Notes: generated by a model not told the origin, from the letters alone. Positions 24,301 through 47,731 are shown, counted from the stretch's first letter. The stretch is DNA of 64,000 nt from Salvelinus alpinus (GCF_045679555.1 NC_092110.1:3301390-3365389), one strand, 5' to 3'. Translations and numbers: made by a program.

Positions 24301-26366
24301 TCTGGTCGAATGTTGAGCAGAACACACATGCACAACATCTCTCTCCTCTTTCTCTACCAACTTCTCCATTGCCTCCCTGACGGTCTCTGGCTCTTTAGGG
24401 CGATTGCAGGGAACCGGCACATGATGTACCGGGCTGGGGAGGCGCACTGGAGATCTGATGTGTGGAGCCAGCACAGGTTTCACCAGACTGCTAACCGGAT
24501 CTTCTGATCGAATGTTGAGCAGAACACACTTGCACAGCATCTCTTTCATCTCTCTCTCTCTCCCAACTTCTCCATTGCCTCCCTGACGGTCTCTGGCTCT
24601 TGCCTCGGCTCGACCGGCCACCCCTTGTGCTCCCCCCCCAAAATATCTTGGGGTTGTCCTTGGGCTTTCTGTGGCCGCAAACCCTGGCGTCGTCGCTGTC
24701 CTCAATTATTACCGTCCGTCTGCCGCCAAGGAAGGGTTTTGCATCCACCCATCACTTCTTCCCATGTCCAAAACTCCTTTATCTTGTGAACATGCTGCTT
24801 GGTCCTCTTGTGGTGGGATATTCTGTCACGATCGTCGTAATGAGCAGACCAAGGCGCAGCGTGATTGAAGTTCCACATCTTTATTACGGTGAAACTTTAA
24901 ACAAAAACAATAAACCAATAACGAAATGTGAAAGTAGTGGTGAACATGCACAAACACAAAACAATATCCCACAAACACAGGTGGGAAAAATAGCTACTTA
25001 AATATGATCCCCAATTAGAGGCAACGATTACCAGCTGCCTCTAATTGGGAACCACACCAAAACACCAACATAGAAATGTTAAACTAGAACACCCCCTAGT
25101 CACGCCTTGACCTACTACACCATAGAGAAACAAGGGCTCTCTATGGTCAGGGCGTGACAGGTTGGGTGATTGTGGAGGCCAGGTCATCTGATGCAGCACT
25201 CCATCCCTCTCCTTCTTGGTCAAATAGCCCTTACACAGCCTGGAGGTGTGTTGGGTCATTGTCCTGTTGAAAAACAAATGATAGTCCCACTAAGCACAAA
25301 CTAGATGGGATGGTGTATCGCTGCAGAATGCTGTGGTAGGCATGCTGGTCAAGTGTGCCTTGAATTATAAATAAATCACAGACAGTGTCACTAGCAAAGC
25401 ACCCCCACACCATCACACCTCCTCATCCATGCTTTACGGTGGGAACCACACATGCAGAGGTCATCCGTGTACCTACTCTGCGTCTCAAAAAGATACGGCG
25501 GTTGGAACCAAAAACACAAATCTGGACTCATCAGACCAAAGGACAGATTTCCACCGGTCTAATGTCCATTGCTCATGTTTCTTGGCCCAAGCAAGTCTCT
25601 TCTTCTTATTGGTGTCCTTTAGTAGTGGTTTCTTTGCAGCAATTCGACCATAGAGGCCTGATTCACGCAGTCTTCTCTGAACAGTTGATGTTGAGATGTG
25701 TCTGTTACTTGAACTCCGTGAAGCATTTATTTGGGCTGCAATCTGAAGTGCAGTTAACTCTAATGAACTTATCCTCTGCAGGAGAGAACTCTGGAAATTC
25801 CATTTCTGTGGCGGTCCTCATGAGAGATAGTTTCATCACAGCTTGATGGTTTTTGCGACTGCACTTGAAGAAACTTAAAGTTCTTGAAATGTTCCAGATT
25901 GACTGACCTTCATGTCTTAAAGTATTGATGGACTGTCATTTCTCTTTGCTTATTTGAGCTGTTCTTGCCATAATATGGACTTGGTCTTTGACCAAATTTG
26001 ACCAATCTTCTGTATACCACCCCTACCTTGTCACAACAACTGATTGGCTCAAACACATTAAGAAGGAAAGAAATTCCACAAATGAACTTTTAACAAGGCG
26101 CACTTGTTAATTGAAATGCATTCCAGGTGAATACATCATGAAGCTGGTTGAGAGAATTCCAAGAGTGTGGAAAGGGTGGCTACTTTGAAGAATCTCAAAT
26201 ATAAAATATATTTAGATTTGTTTAACACTTTTTTGGTTACTACATGATTCCATGTGTGTTATTTCATAGTTTTGATGTTTTCACTGTATTCTACAATGTA
26301 GAAAATAGTAAAAATAAAGAAAAACCCTTGAATGAGTAGGTGTCCAAACATTTGACTGGTACTGTA

Positions 26367-26880
26367 TATCCTCATCATATATAGGTATGCACTTGTACAG
26401 TATAAAGAGGGGGTTGCAATTTGAATGAGATTGAATCACTATAGCCTAACACCACTCTTCCACGGTCTGGTTAGCTCCTATGCCATGCTCTCTCTATCTT
26501 CCGAACCTGGTGGTTAAACTGTTTGAATTCAGAAGTGGACCAACGACGGTGAAAATGTCCCAAAGCATAATTTGTTGGCTAAAATTAGGACACCAACCGC
26601 AGGAGAGCAAACTGTCTTATTATATAGAAGTGCAGCATACAGCTTGTAAAGTGATGTCAAAGGAACTTTTCCATCCTTGGTTGGGCAATAAAGCTCTGTT
26701 CTGTTCTGTTCCCTTATCAATGCTTTGTTCAGTCTGAGCTGGCTGTATGCTGTGCAGCCTTTATACTACTGCAGTCACATCTACACCCACAGTCATTTTT
26801 AAGCATTAATTGTTTATCAACATAATTACAATTATTTCTTTCATCTTTTAAAAAAGTTCTAATTTAAACTGAATTTGATC
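26367..26880. other. Intergenic, nothing recognised
   Basis: About 500 bp between two Tc1 copies. It contains a short tandem of gctctgttctgttctgttcc at about 26693, and no gene. Confidence 0.35.
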
Positions 26881-27774
26881 TACACTAGATGACCAAAAGT
26901 ATGTGGACGCCTTCTCATTGAACATCTTATTCCAAAATCATGGACATTAATATGGAGTTGGTCCCCCCTTTGCTGCTATAACAGCCTCCACTCTTCCAGG
27001 AAGGCTTTCCACTAGATGTTGGAACATTGCTGTGGGGACTTGCTTCCATTCAGCCACAAGAGTATTAGTGAAGTCGGGCAATGATGTTGGGCATTTAGGC
27101 CTGGCTCGCAGTCGGCGTTCCAATTCATCCCAAAAACGAGTTTGATGGGGTTGAGGTCAAGGCTCTGTGCAGGCCAGTCAAGTTCTTCCACACCAATCTC
27201 GACAAACCATTTCTGTATGGACCTAGCTTTGTGCACGGGCCATTGTCATGCTGAAACAGGAAAGGGCCTTTCCCAAACTGTTGGCACAAAGTTGGAAGCA
27301 CAGAATAATCTAGAATGCTGTAGCATTAAGATTTCCCTTCACTGGAACTAAGGGGCTTAACCCGAACCATGATAAACAGCCCCAGACCATTAATCCTCCT
27401 CCACCAAACTTTACAGTTGGCACTATGCATTGGGGCAGGTATCGTTCTCCTGGAATCTGCCAAACCCAGATCAGTCCGTTGGACTGCCAGATGGTGTTGC
27501 GTGATTCATCACTCCAGAGAGCGCGTTTCCACTGCTCCAGAGGCCAATGGCGGCGAGCTTTACACCACTCCAGCTGACGCTTGGCATTGCGCACGGTGAT
27601 CTTAGGCTTGTGTGGAAACCCATTTCACGCAGCTCCCGATGAACAGTTCTTGTGCTGACGTTGCTTCCAGAGGCAGTTTGGAAGTCGGTAGTGAGTGTTG
27701 CAACCGAGGACAGACGATTTTTACACGCTTTAGCACTCGGCGGTCCCGTTCTGTGAGCTTGTGTGGCCTACCAC
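26881..27774 (-). mobile_element. Tc1 transposon, truncated copy
   Basis: It begins with the TIR tacactagatgaccaaaagt and runs antisense through a transposase resembling that at 10933-11840 (27012-27236 catalytic end, 27310-27594 middle, 27602-27774 DNA-binding part). It stops abruptly inside the SGRPHKL motif, so the transposase start and outer TIR are missing. Frame changes separate the pieces. Confidence 0.88.
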
Positions 27775-28910
27775 TATATATAGTATATTTGAACACTGTG
27801 CACAAATCATTACATGTACCATAACTATGGATACAATATGTGCATCTCTGTTATTTGTGTGAATCTTTGCCCTTTTAATACAATACAATTAACACAACTA
27901 TGAATAACTGCCATGACTCCCCCTCTTCAGTTTCAGTAGGTGTTATTGGGTGAGAACAAATGGATGCTGCTATGAGAAGGAGTCCTTGGCAGGGTTTGCA
28001 CCAGTTATGTACTGTAGTTAAAAACATTTTAGGAGAGGCTTAATTGTTAACATAAAACCTACACAGCATAGCAAAGGGTTGCTTACTAAACGTATGTAAC
28101 AGTTTTATGAAAATAATATAAATGCCCTTATCTTTACACATAAACTTCACAGTTCTGTCCAGATATTAGACATTAAATTCCTCTTTTAAAACATACCCAT
28201 AAAACAACTTACATTCACTCTAAATTATATTAATCCAAATGCAACATATCAAGAAGAAAAAACGTCGATATATATGGGACTGCTTTACTAAGTGTAGTAC
28301 GAGTACAGCTAGGGATAATAATTTAGGCTTGAAGCTAAACATGAGTGCACTGCATTGCAGCTAAATCCATGATGCTACCTGTCGGTATTCAGTATCTGGA
28401 GGAGCGACACTAAAATGGCTGATACTGTGCAGTGAAGGTCAAGTTGCCAATCTATAAATATAATGCTCTGTCACAAATGGCACCCTACTCCCTATATTGT
28501 GCACTACTTTTGACCAGGACCCATATAGGGAATAGGGTACCAGTTGGGACGCACACATGGTCTGTCCCCTAGACCTTCCACACACACTGCTTGGCATTCC
28601 CAATATCTGTGCTCTGTGCACACAAACACACGTTTGTTTTACTATCCTTGTTGATTGATTCCCATTCAATTGATTCCCATTCAAAATCCTATTTTCCCTA
28701 AACCTTAACCTAACCCTAACCTTAGCACCAAACGCCTAACCCTAATTTTAACCCAAACCCTAAAATAGCCTTTTTCCTTGTGGAGACCGGTAAAATGTCC
28801 CAATTTTCCTTGTTTTACAATCCTTGTGAGGATTTCTGGTCACCACAAGGATAGTAAAACCAAACACACACACAAATCCTCTAGTAGTGAGCCAATAATG
28901 ATATAAGTAA
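27775..28910. other. Intergenic with simple repeats
   Basis: Contains the palindromic short repeat at about 28469-28552 and a degenerate CCTAACC-rich patch at about 28697-28765. No gene is seen. Confidence 0.4.
28469..28552. repeat. Palindromic short repeat
   Basis: The left half aaatggcaccctactcccta is followed by ttgtgcactacttttgacca, then an inverted match to the left half (tagggaatagggtaccagtt). It is the fuller version of the half unit next to the hivep2 stop codon. Confidence 0.7.
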
Positions 28911-29311
28911 TACAGTGCATTTGTATTCAGACCCCTTGACTTTTTCCACATTTTGTTACGTTACGGCCTTATTCTAAAATTGATTCCAAAAAAATGTCCC
29001 CCTCAATCAACACACAATACCCCATAATGACAAAGCAAAAACAGGTTTCTAGAAAATTGTACAAATGTATACTTTTTTTTATTTTTTTTAAGAAATATGA
29101 CATTTACATAAGTATTCAGACCCCTTTACTCAGACTTTGCTGAAGCACCTTTGGCAGTGACTACAGCCACGAGGCTTCTTGGGTATGAAGCTACAATCTT
29201 GGCACACCTGTATTTGGGGAGTTTCTCCCATTCTTTGCAGATCCTCTCAAGCTCATTCAGGTTGGATGGGGAGAGTCGCTGCACAGCTACTTTCAGGACT
29301 CTCCAGACATG

Positions 29312-30126
29312 TTAGATCGGGTTCAAGTCCGAGCACTGGCTAGGCCACTCAAGGACATTCAGAGACTTATCCCGAAGCCACTCCTGTGTTGTCTTGGCTG
29401 TGTGCTTAGGGTCGTTGTCCTGTTGAAGGGTGAACCTTTGCCCCAGTCTCATGTCCTGAGCATTCTGGAGCTGATTTTCATTAAGGATCTCTCTGTACTT
29501 TGCTCCGTTACACTTTCCCTCAATCCTGACTAGTCTCCCAGTCCCTGCAGCTGAAAAACATCCCCACAACATGATGCTGTCACCACCATGCTTCACCGTA
29601 GGGATGGTCCCAGGTTTCCTCCAGACATGACGCTTTGCATTCAGGGTAAAGAGTTCAATCTTGGTTTCATCAGACCAGAGAATCTTGTTTCTCATGGTCT
29701 CAGAGTCCTTTAGGTGCCTTTTGGAAAACTCCAAGCAGGCTGTCATGTGCCTTTTACTGAGGAGTGGCTTCTGTCTGGCCACTCTACCATAAAGGCCTGA
29801 TTGGTAGAGTGCTGCAGAGATGGTTGTCCTTCTGGAAGGTTCTCCCATCTCCACAGAGGAACTCTGGAGCTCTGTCAGAGTGACCATTGAGTTCTTGGTC
29901 ACCTCCCTGACCAAGGCCCTTCTCCCCGATTGCTCAGTTTGGCTGGGCGGCCAGCTCTAGGAAGAGTCTTGGTGGTTCCAAACTTCTTCCATTTAAGAAT
30001 GATGGAGGCCACTGTATTCTTGGGGACCTTCAATGCTGTAAAAATGTTTTGATACCCTTCCCAGATCTGTGCCTCGATACAATCCTGTCTGTCTCTGAGC
30101 TCTACAGACAATTCCTTCGACCTCAT
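29312..30126 (-). pseudogene. Tc1-like transposase, frameshifted
   Basis: Two overlapping open pieces in different frames (30126-29899 and 29914-29312) together cover the helix-turn-helix region (ALKVPKNTVASIILKWKK) and most of the DDE domain. The C-terminal piece stops at SDLNPI, before the third acidic residue would be reached, so it is inactive. Confidence 0.85.
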
Positions 30127-30172
30127 GGCTTGGTTTTTGCTCTGACATGCACTGTCAACCTTGGGACCTTAT

Positions 30173-32117
30173 CAAATCAAATTTTATTAGTCACATGGGC
30201 CGAATACAACAGGTTACACCTTACAGTGAAATGCTTACTTACGAGCCCCTAACCAACAATGCAGTTAAAAGAAATACGGATAAGAATAAGAGATAAAAGT
30301 AACAAGTAAAGAGCAGCAGTGAAATAACAATAGCAAGACTATATACAGGGGGGGTACCGATACAGAGTCAATGTGCGGGGGCACCGGTTAGTTGAGGTAG
30401 TATGTACATGTAGGTAGAGTTATTAAAGTGGCTATGCATAGATGACAACAAAGAGTAGCAGTCGTGTAAAGAGGGGTGTGGGAGGGTGGGGCACTGCAAA
30501 TAGTCTGGGTATCCATTTGACTAGATGTTCATGAGTCTTATGGTTTGGGGGTAGAAGCTGTTAAGAACCCTCTTGGACCTAGACTTGGCGCTCCGGTGCC
30601 GCTTGCCGTGCGGTAGCAGAGAGAACAGTTTATGACTAGGGTGGCTGGAGTATTTGACAATTTTTAGGGCCTTCCTCTGACACCGCCTCTGATACCTCTG
30701 TAGTGCCTTGCGGTTGCAGGCCGAGCAGTTGCCATACCAGGCAGTGATGAAACCAGTCAGGATCCTCTCGACGGTGCAGCTGTAGAACCTTTTGAGGATC
30801 TGAGGACCCATGCCAAATCTTTTCAGTCTCCTGAGTCTCCTGTAATAGGTTTTGTTGTGCCCTCTTCACGACTGTCTTGATGTGCTTGGACCATGTTAGT
30901 TTGTTGGTGATGTGGACACCAAGGAACATGAAGCTCTCAGCCTGCTCCACTGTAACCCTGTCAATGCTCTGTCCTCTTTTTCCTGTAGTTCACAATCATC
31001 TCCTTTGTCTTGATCACGTTGAGGGAGAGGTTGTTGTCCTGGCACCACACGGTCAGGTCTCTGACCTCCTCCCTATAGGCTGTCTCATCATTGTCGGTGA
31101 TCAGGCCACAACCACTGTTGTGTCATTGGCAAATGTAATGATGGTGTTGGAGTCGTGCCTGGCCGTGCAGTCATGAGTGAACAAGGAGTACAGGAGGGGA
31201 CTGAGCACACACCCCTGAGGGGTCCCTGTGTTTAGGATCAGCGTGCGGATGTGTTGTTACCTACCCTTACCACCTAGGGGCGGCCCGTCAGGAAGTCCAG
31301 GATCCAGTTGCAGAGGGAGGTGTTTAGTCCCAGGGTCCTTAGCTTATTGATGAGCTTTGAGGGCACTATGGTGTTGAACGCTGAGCTGTAGTCAATGAAT
31401 AGGATTCTCACATAGGTGTTCCTTTTGTCCAGGTGTGAAAGGGCAGTGTGGAGTGCAATGGAGATTGCATCATCTGTGGATATGTTGGGGCGGTCTGCAA
31501 ATTTGAGTGGGTCTATTGTTTCTGGGATGATGGTGTTGTGAGCCATGACCAGCCATGACCAGAACTTCATGGCTACAGACGTGAGTGCTACGGGTCGGTA
31601 GTCGTTTAGGCAGGTTACCTTAGTGTTCTTGGGCCCAGGGACTATGATGGTCTGCTTAAAACATGTTAGTATTACAGACTCAGACAGGGAGAAGTTGAAA
31701 ATGTAATTGAAGACACTTGCCAGTTGGTCAACGCATGCTCGCAGTACACGTCCTGGTAATCCATCTGGCCCTGCGGCCTTGTGAATGTTGACCTGTTTAA
31801 AGGTCTTACTCACATCGGCTGCGGAGAGCGTGATCACAGTCTTTCGGAACAGCTGGAGCGCTCATGCATATTTCAGTGTTATTTGCCTTGAAGCGAGCAT
31901 AGAAGTAGTTTAGCTCGTCTGGTATGCCCGTGTCACTGGGCAGCTCTCGGCTGTGCTTCCCCTTGTAGTCTGTAATAGTTTGCAAGCCCTGCCACATTCG
32001 ACGAGCGTCAGAGCCGGTGTAGTACAATTCGATCCTAGTCCTGTATTCACGCTTTGCCTGTTTGATTGTTATTTGGAGGGCATAGCAGGATTTCTTATAA
32101 GCTTCCGAGTTAGAGTC
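30173..32117 (-). mobile_element. L2-like LINE (RSg-1 type), 5'-truncated
   Basis: The minus-strand copy ends at 30173 with the terminus aaatcaaattttattagtca. It is flanked by a 6-bp direct repeat ccttat (30167-30172 and 32118-32123). Reverse-transcriptase sequence lies at 31274-31837 ([35 protein letters not shown]) with more ORF2 remnants at 30521-30950. Only ~1.9 kb remain, a normal 5' truncation. Confidence 0.92.
31274..31837 (-). pseudogene. LINE reverse transcriptase fragment
   Basis: A 187-codon open piece carries finger and palm motifs ([28 protein letters not shown]) of an L2/CR1-clade reverse transcriptase. The metal-binding YxDD motif is not in this piece, and the frame breaks beyond it. 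It is a dead fragment. Confidence 0.88.
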
Positions 32118-32342
32118 CCTTATATAGACAGGTGTGTACCTTTCCAAATCATGTCCATCCATTGAATTTACCACAAGATGCACCTGAACTCAATTCCGAG
32201 TCTCATAGCAAAAAGGTCTGAATAGTTGTGAATAGTGTTTTTTTATTTTTAATACATTTGCTAAAAAAAATCTAAACCTCTTTTCACTTTGTCATTATGG
32301 GGTATTGTGAGTAGATTGAGGAGGAACACTTATTTAATCCAT

Positions 32343-32602
32343 ACGTCTGCAATGGGAGAAATAGAATGAAAAAGGAAGGGGTCTGAAAGAGAGAAACGAT
32401 GTGGGATTCTGGGATTCCCATGGCAACAAAATGCTCATTTCTGCTAAGGTTCCTCATCTTGTTAACAATTTCTCCTAGCCTGGGAGCCAAGGTGTTTGTG
32501 CTCTGTTGCCGGTGTCACACCTGTAGGAGCAGGAAACAGAGGAGTGACAGCCAGGCTCTCAGGCTACTATTCTCCAAGTAAAGGTACAATGGGTTCTACA
32601 TG
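32343..32602. other. Short gap between Tc1 elements
   Basis: 260 bp with no recognised feature. Confidence 0.3.
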
Positions 32603-32604
32603 TA

Positions 32605-34066
32605 CAGTTGAAGTCGGAAGTTTACATACACCTTAGCCAAATAAACTGAGTGTAAATGTTTCTCAATTCCTGACATTTAATCCTCGTAAAAATTCCCTGT
32701 CTTCGGTCAGTTAGGATCACCACTTTATTTTAAGAATGTGAAATGTCAGAATAATAGTAGAGAGAATGATTTATTTCAGCTTTTATTTCTTTCATCACAT
32801 TACCAGTGGGTCAGAAGTTTACATACACCCAATTAGTATTTGGTAGCATTGCCTTTAAATTGTTTAACTTGGGTCAAACGTTTCGGGTAGCCTTCAACAA
32901 GCTTCCCACAATAAGTTGGGTGAATTTTGGCCCATTCCTCCTGACAGAGCTGGTGTAACTGAGTCAAGTTTGTAGGCCTCCTTGCACGCACTCGGTTTTT
33001 CAGTTCTGCCCACAAATGTTCTATAGGCTTGAGGTCAGGGCTTTGTGATGGGCACTCCAATACCTTGACTTTGTTGTCCTTAAGCAATTTTGGAAGTATG
33101 CTTGGGGTCATTGTCCATTTGGAAGACCCATTTGCGACCAAGCTTTAACTTCCTGACTGATGTCTTGAGATGTTGCGTCAATATATCCACATAATTTTCC
33201 TGCCTCATGATGCCAACTATTTTGTGAAGTGCACCAGTCCCTCCAGCAGCAAAGCACCCCCACAACATGATGCTGCCACCCCCTTGCTTCACGGTTGGGA
33301 TGGTCCAAACATAATGGTCATTATGGCCAAACAGTTCTATATTTGTTTCATCAGACCAGAGGACATTTTTCCAAAAAGTACAATCTTTGTCCCCATGTGC
33401 AGTGGCAAACCATAGTCTGGGTTTTTTATGGCGGTTTTGGAGCAGTGACTTCTTCCTTGCTGAGCGGCCTTTCAGGTTATGTCGATATAGGACACATTTT
33501 ACTGTTGATATAGATACTTCTGCTCCGGTTTCCTCCAGCATCTTCACAAGGTCCTTTGCTGTTGTTCTGGGATTGATTTGCACTTTTCGCACCAAAGTAC
33601 ATTCATCTCTAGGAGATAGAACGCGTCTCCTTCCTGAGCGGTATAACGGCTGTGTGGTCCCATGGTGTTTAGACTTGCGTACTATTGTTTGTACAAATGA
33701 ACGTGGTACCTTCAGGCATTTGGAAATTGCTCCCAAGGATGACCCAGACTTGTGGAGGTCTACAATTATTTTTCTATGTCAAGCAAAGAGGCACTGAGTT
33801 TGAAGGTAGGCCTTGAAATACATCCACAGGTACACCTCCAATTGACTCAAAGGAGGTCAATTAGCCTATCAGAAGCTTCTAAAGCCATGACATGATTTTC
33901 TGGATTTTTCCAATTTGATTAAAGACACAGTCAACTTAGTGTATGTAAACTTCTGGCCCACTGGAATTGTGATGCAGTGAATTATAAGTGAAATAATCTG
34001 TCTGTAAACAATTGTTGTAAAAATGACTTGTGTCATGCACAAAGTAGCTGTCCTATCCGACTTGCC
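32605..34066 (-). mobile_element. Sleeping Beauty-type Tc1 element, right end lost
   Basis: The outer left repeat cagttgaagtcggaagttta and an inner copy about 200 bp further (gtgggtcagaagtttacata, ~32806) form the IR/DR arrangement of the salmonid Sleeping Beauty group. At the right only the inner repeat (gtatgtaaacttctggccca, ~33940) remains; the outer one is missing. The transposase lies in minus orientation. Confidence 0.9.
32833..33736 (-). pseudogene. Sleeping Beauty-type transposase, broken
   Basis: 33736-33080 carries paired-like helices (LKVPRSFVQTIVRKSK, a GRRR AT-hook-like motif) and two catalytic aspartates (LWSDETNIEL, QMDNDPKHTS). 33141-32833 has the C-terminus with SPDLKPIEHLWAELK. 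The pieces are in different frames, and a short stretch is missing before IPTVKQGG. The first helix is truncated. Inactive. Confidence 0.88.
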
Positions 34067-35025
34067 CTTGTCCACCTTCAAGATATGGCTTGATCAGAGA
34101 AAACCACATGCAATTGCACTGACATTGTGGCTTGCTGGCTTGCTTTCCTGTCTTGGCATCCTGGCTGGAATCAAATGTCCTCCTTCTCTCGTGATAAGAG
34201 AAAGAACAGATATGACCAGTCTAACATACATCAGCAGTGTGCTTTCTCTTGCGGAACTGGTGTCTCCTATGGTCTAAGTATCCTATCCTGAGAATTAGAC
34301 CGATGGAACATGAGAACCCCTTGCTCACCCCCTATTTCACGTCATGGAACTTTTTCGTAACAATTCCGGAGAACCTCCCATCTCCTAAAGGCACAGGCCA
34401 AGCGCGTGCATTACAGATAGGAGTAGACAGACAACATTGAGACACGTTGCAATGCTCACAGACTGGACATATAGATATCGTTCACAATTGAAGGCTTAGA
34501 ATTAAGAAATGTGCCTTTTTACTTCTGGACATTAAATTAAAATTAGGCTACAACGACTGACGGTTGAATTTAAGCGCATGCTGACCAACAAAAAAAGACC
34601 GCATAGCCTATACCGTAAATCGGAATACAGGACCTGTGTTGGAATCGTGTGCTTGACTCGTTCTACACTAGTTGTAATCGTATCCTATTCAAGGTTGCGT
34701 TTACAGTCGGAGAGAAATGCAGTGGATATTTGCCTCCATTCTCTATAGCTGAACGCGCTGGTGTGTCGAATTGTGACATGCATCGGTGCGTTAGACATGT
34801 TACCACATGTTGCTCAGCTAGTGGCTGACGTTAGGCTGTAGAGGGGGCTCGCGTACCGCTGATCGGCCAAGCATTTGACAGACGAGAAACTTGGTTCTCT
34901 CCCGAAACTGGAAGAGGCTATGCTATGTATCATTACTGTTTTACAATAACCTGTGGCATTTATGGATACAATTCTGTTGGCCAAAATATATGATAACAGT
35001 TAGAGGTTAATTCAATTCAAATGAA
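34067..35025. other. Intergenic, nothing recognised
   Basis: Non-repetitive sequence between the Tc1 relic and the fuca2 3' end. Small open frames at 34023-34440 have no family features. Confidence 0.35.
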
Positions 35026-35026
35026 T

Positions 35027-35032
35027 TTTATT
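35027..35032 (-). terminator. Candidate fuca2 polyadenylation signal
   Basis: AATAAA on the minus strand, about 920 bp downstream of the fuca2 stop codon. The stretch in between is open for a 3' UTR. Other A/T-rich candidates exist, so this is tentative. Confidence 0.35.
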
Positions 35033-35427
35033 TATATAATTTGTAAAGCCATACAACACAATTAAAACGTATCAAATGCATTCAATTCCTAATAAAATTA
35101 CATATGGATTGGCATTAGTTTAAGAAGTTGCTGTGATGGTCAGTCACAATCCTGAAAACAAAAATCTGATAAAAGCCTTTGAAATTCACATGTTCAATTT
35201 CAGTGCATACAGTATCAATCCCTTATAGAAAAAGTGCAAAAATCATTATGAAACACCCATCACAAGAATTATTCAAGTAATTTAAAATCAATTTCATTAG
35301 CCTTAACTAAAATAAAAAACAGATGAAACAATTTTGTTTACATTCAGGATCTATACTGGCCTCAGTTTCAGAATTACCATCGTTCTCCACAAAGAAAGGT
35401 CCTCCCCTACACTTTTTTAAAAACTTG

Positions 35428-35530
35428 TGAACTTTTGGTTTAAACAATTGGTCTAAAATGACCAATTGGCTAGGTTGGGTTGATAAAAGCTAGCAGCTAG
35501 CCATTTTAGACCAATGGTTTAAACAATAGT
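35428..35530. repeat. Inverted repeat in fuca2 3' UTR region
   Basis: Arms of roughly 24 bp (tttaaacaattggtctaaaa and its near-complement ttttagaccaatggtttaaa) surround a ~45-bp centre. An RNA copy could fold into a hairpin; it may equally be a decayed MITE. Confidence 0.5.
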
Positions 35531-35951
35531 CTAAGCAAAAGTATATCCCTTCTGTAAAGGAGTGGCACATGACCTGCAAGCTCTTTGACTTCCTCGCAAT
35601 TATATAAACTGAGTGTGCTCATTTGAATTGACAGGTGCCCCAGGTGGGTGGAGGTTTCACTTCAGGACCATTGGAATGGTCTAAAATGGGCAAACTCACC
35701 AGGCAATGCAAAACAAATGCACCCATAGTTGAGAAGCAAGAAAAAACAGCTCGTCCAACATTGAAGCCCTCCCGCCAGGTCTGCAGTGGCCTAGCACTGC
35801 ACCCCTCTGCTTAAAACTGGGTCATATTCAGTAGGCACAGAACAGAAGAAAAAGGACAAACAAACTATCTGAACTTGTTCAATAAGAAGCACTTGTTATT
35901 GTTATCTGTTTGTAATTTTTTTTGCTAATAAACACGACCCTGCATTCTTTC

Positions 35952-47420
<11,469 letters not shown>

Positions 47421-47731
47421 AACTCCTACGAAGTCAGGTAACCGAAATCAGCGTTCAGTTGAGTTTTGCAACTAAAATAGCTTGCTGATATCACATGATG
47501 CTTCCGCAAATTAATCACATGAGAAAAACAGGAACACCTTTGCTAAAAAAACAATAGACTCCGCTCATTGGACGCTGATTGGATAATGAAAACGGTGACG
47601 AACCAGGAAGTGGAATCCACAATATTTTCTTTACGTGACAATTTGGGGAGAGCTTTTGCAGAGCATGTTTCTATGAAAATTATAGCCTATTTAGTCTCAA
47701 TTTCTCCACCTTTAAATAAATAAAATTATCC
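47421..47731. promoter_or_regulatory. Bidirectional promoter, fuca2/tatdn3
   Basis: 311 bp between divergent start codons. Visible motifs: two TCACATGA E-boxes (47491-47498, 47515-47522), two ATTGG inverted CCAAT boxes (47567-47571, 47578-47582), and an ETS-like CAGGAAGTGG (47604-47613). There is no clear TATA box. TCACATGA differs by one base from the CLEAR/TFEB core TCACGTGA found at lysosomal genes. Function is inferred from position and motifs only. Confidence 0.65.

Larger units (their letters stand above)
23236..25160 (-). mobile_element. Non-autonomous LTR retroelement
   Basis: Two direct repeats of about 265-338 bp flank it: 23236-23500 and 24823-25160. The right copy, on the minus strand, starts TGTCACGCCCTGACC and ends in GTGACA. 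The left copy lacks about 25 bp at its outer end. The 1.3-kb interior has no gag or pol and consists largely of GC-rich tandem repeats. The target duplication is larger than the usual 4-6 bp, so the exact boundary is uncertain. Confidence 0.75.
22858..26366 (-). mobile_element. Tc1-like element split by an LTR element
   Basis: Outer TIRs tacagtaccagtcaaaagtt and acatttgactggtactgta bound decayed minus-strand transposase: 23090-23240 has [15 protein letters not shown], and 25041-25416 has MVWGCFASD and VFQQDNDPTHLQ. The LTR insertion at about 23236-25160 duplicated gggtgattgtg at its edges. Confidence 0.85.
28911..32342 (-). mobile_element. Tc1-like element interrupted by a LINE
   Basis: The left TIR is tacagtgcatttgtattcag. 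The transposase reads on the minus strand: 29899-30126 is the N-terminus (MRSKELSVELRDR), and 29312-29914 covers the DDE region (LWSDETKIELF, QQDNDPKHTAK). A LINE fills 30173-32117. Left and right flanks join at ccttat, and the element resumes to about 32342, where the outer right TIR has decayed. Confidence 0.85.

Noticed and set aside
23455-24748. Long open frames on both strands with Pro/Arg/Ala-rich repeats.
   Set aside because: They come from 60-bp and ~117-bp tandem repeats whose periods are near multiples of three, inside an LTR element. No domain or start context supports a host gene.
28697-28765. Telomere-like CCTAACCC repeats.
   Set aside because: Only degenerate, mixed with other bases, and under 70 bp; too irregular for an interstitial telomere.
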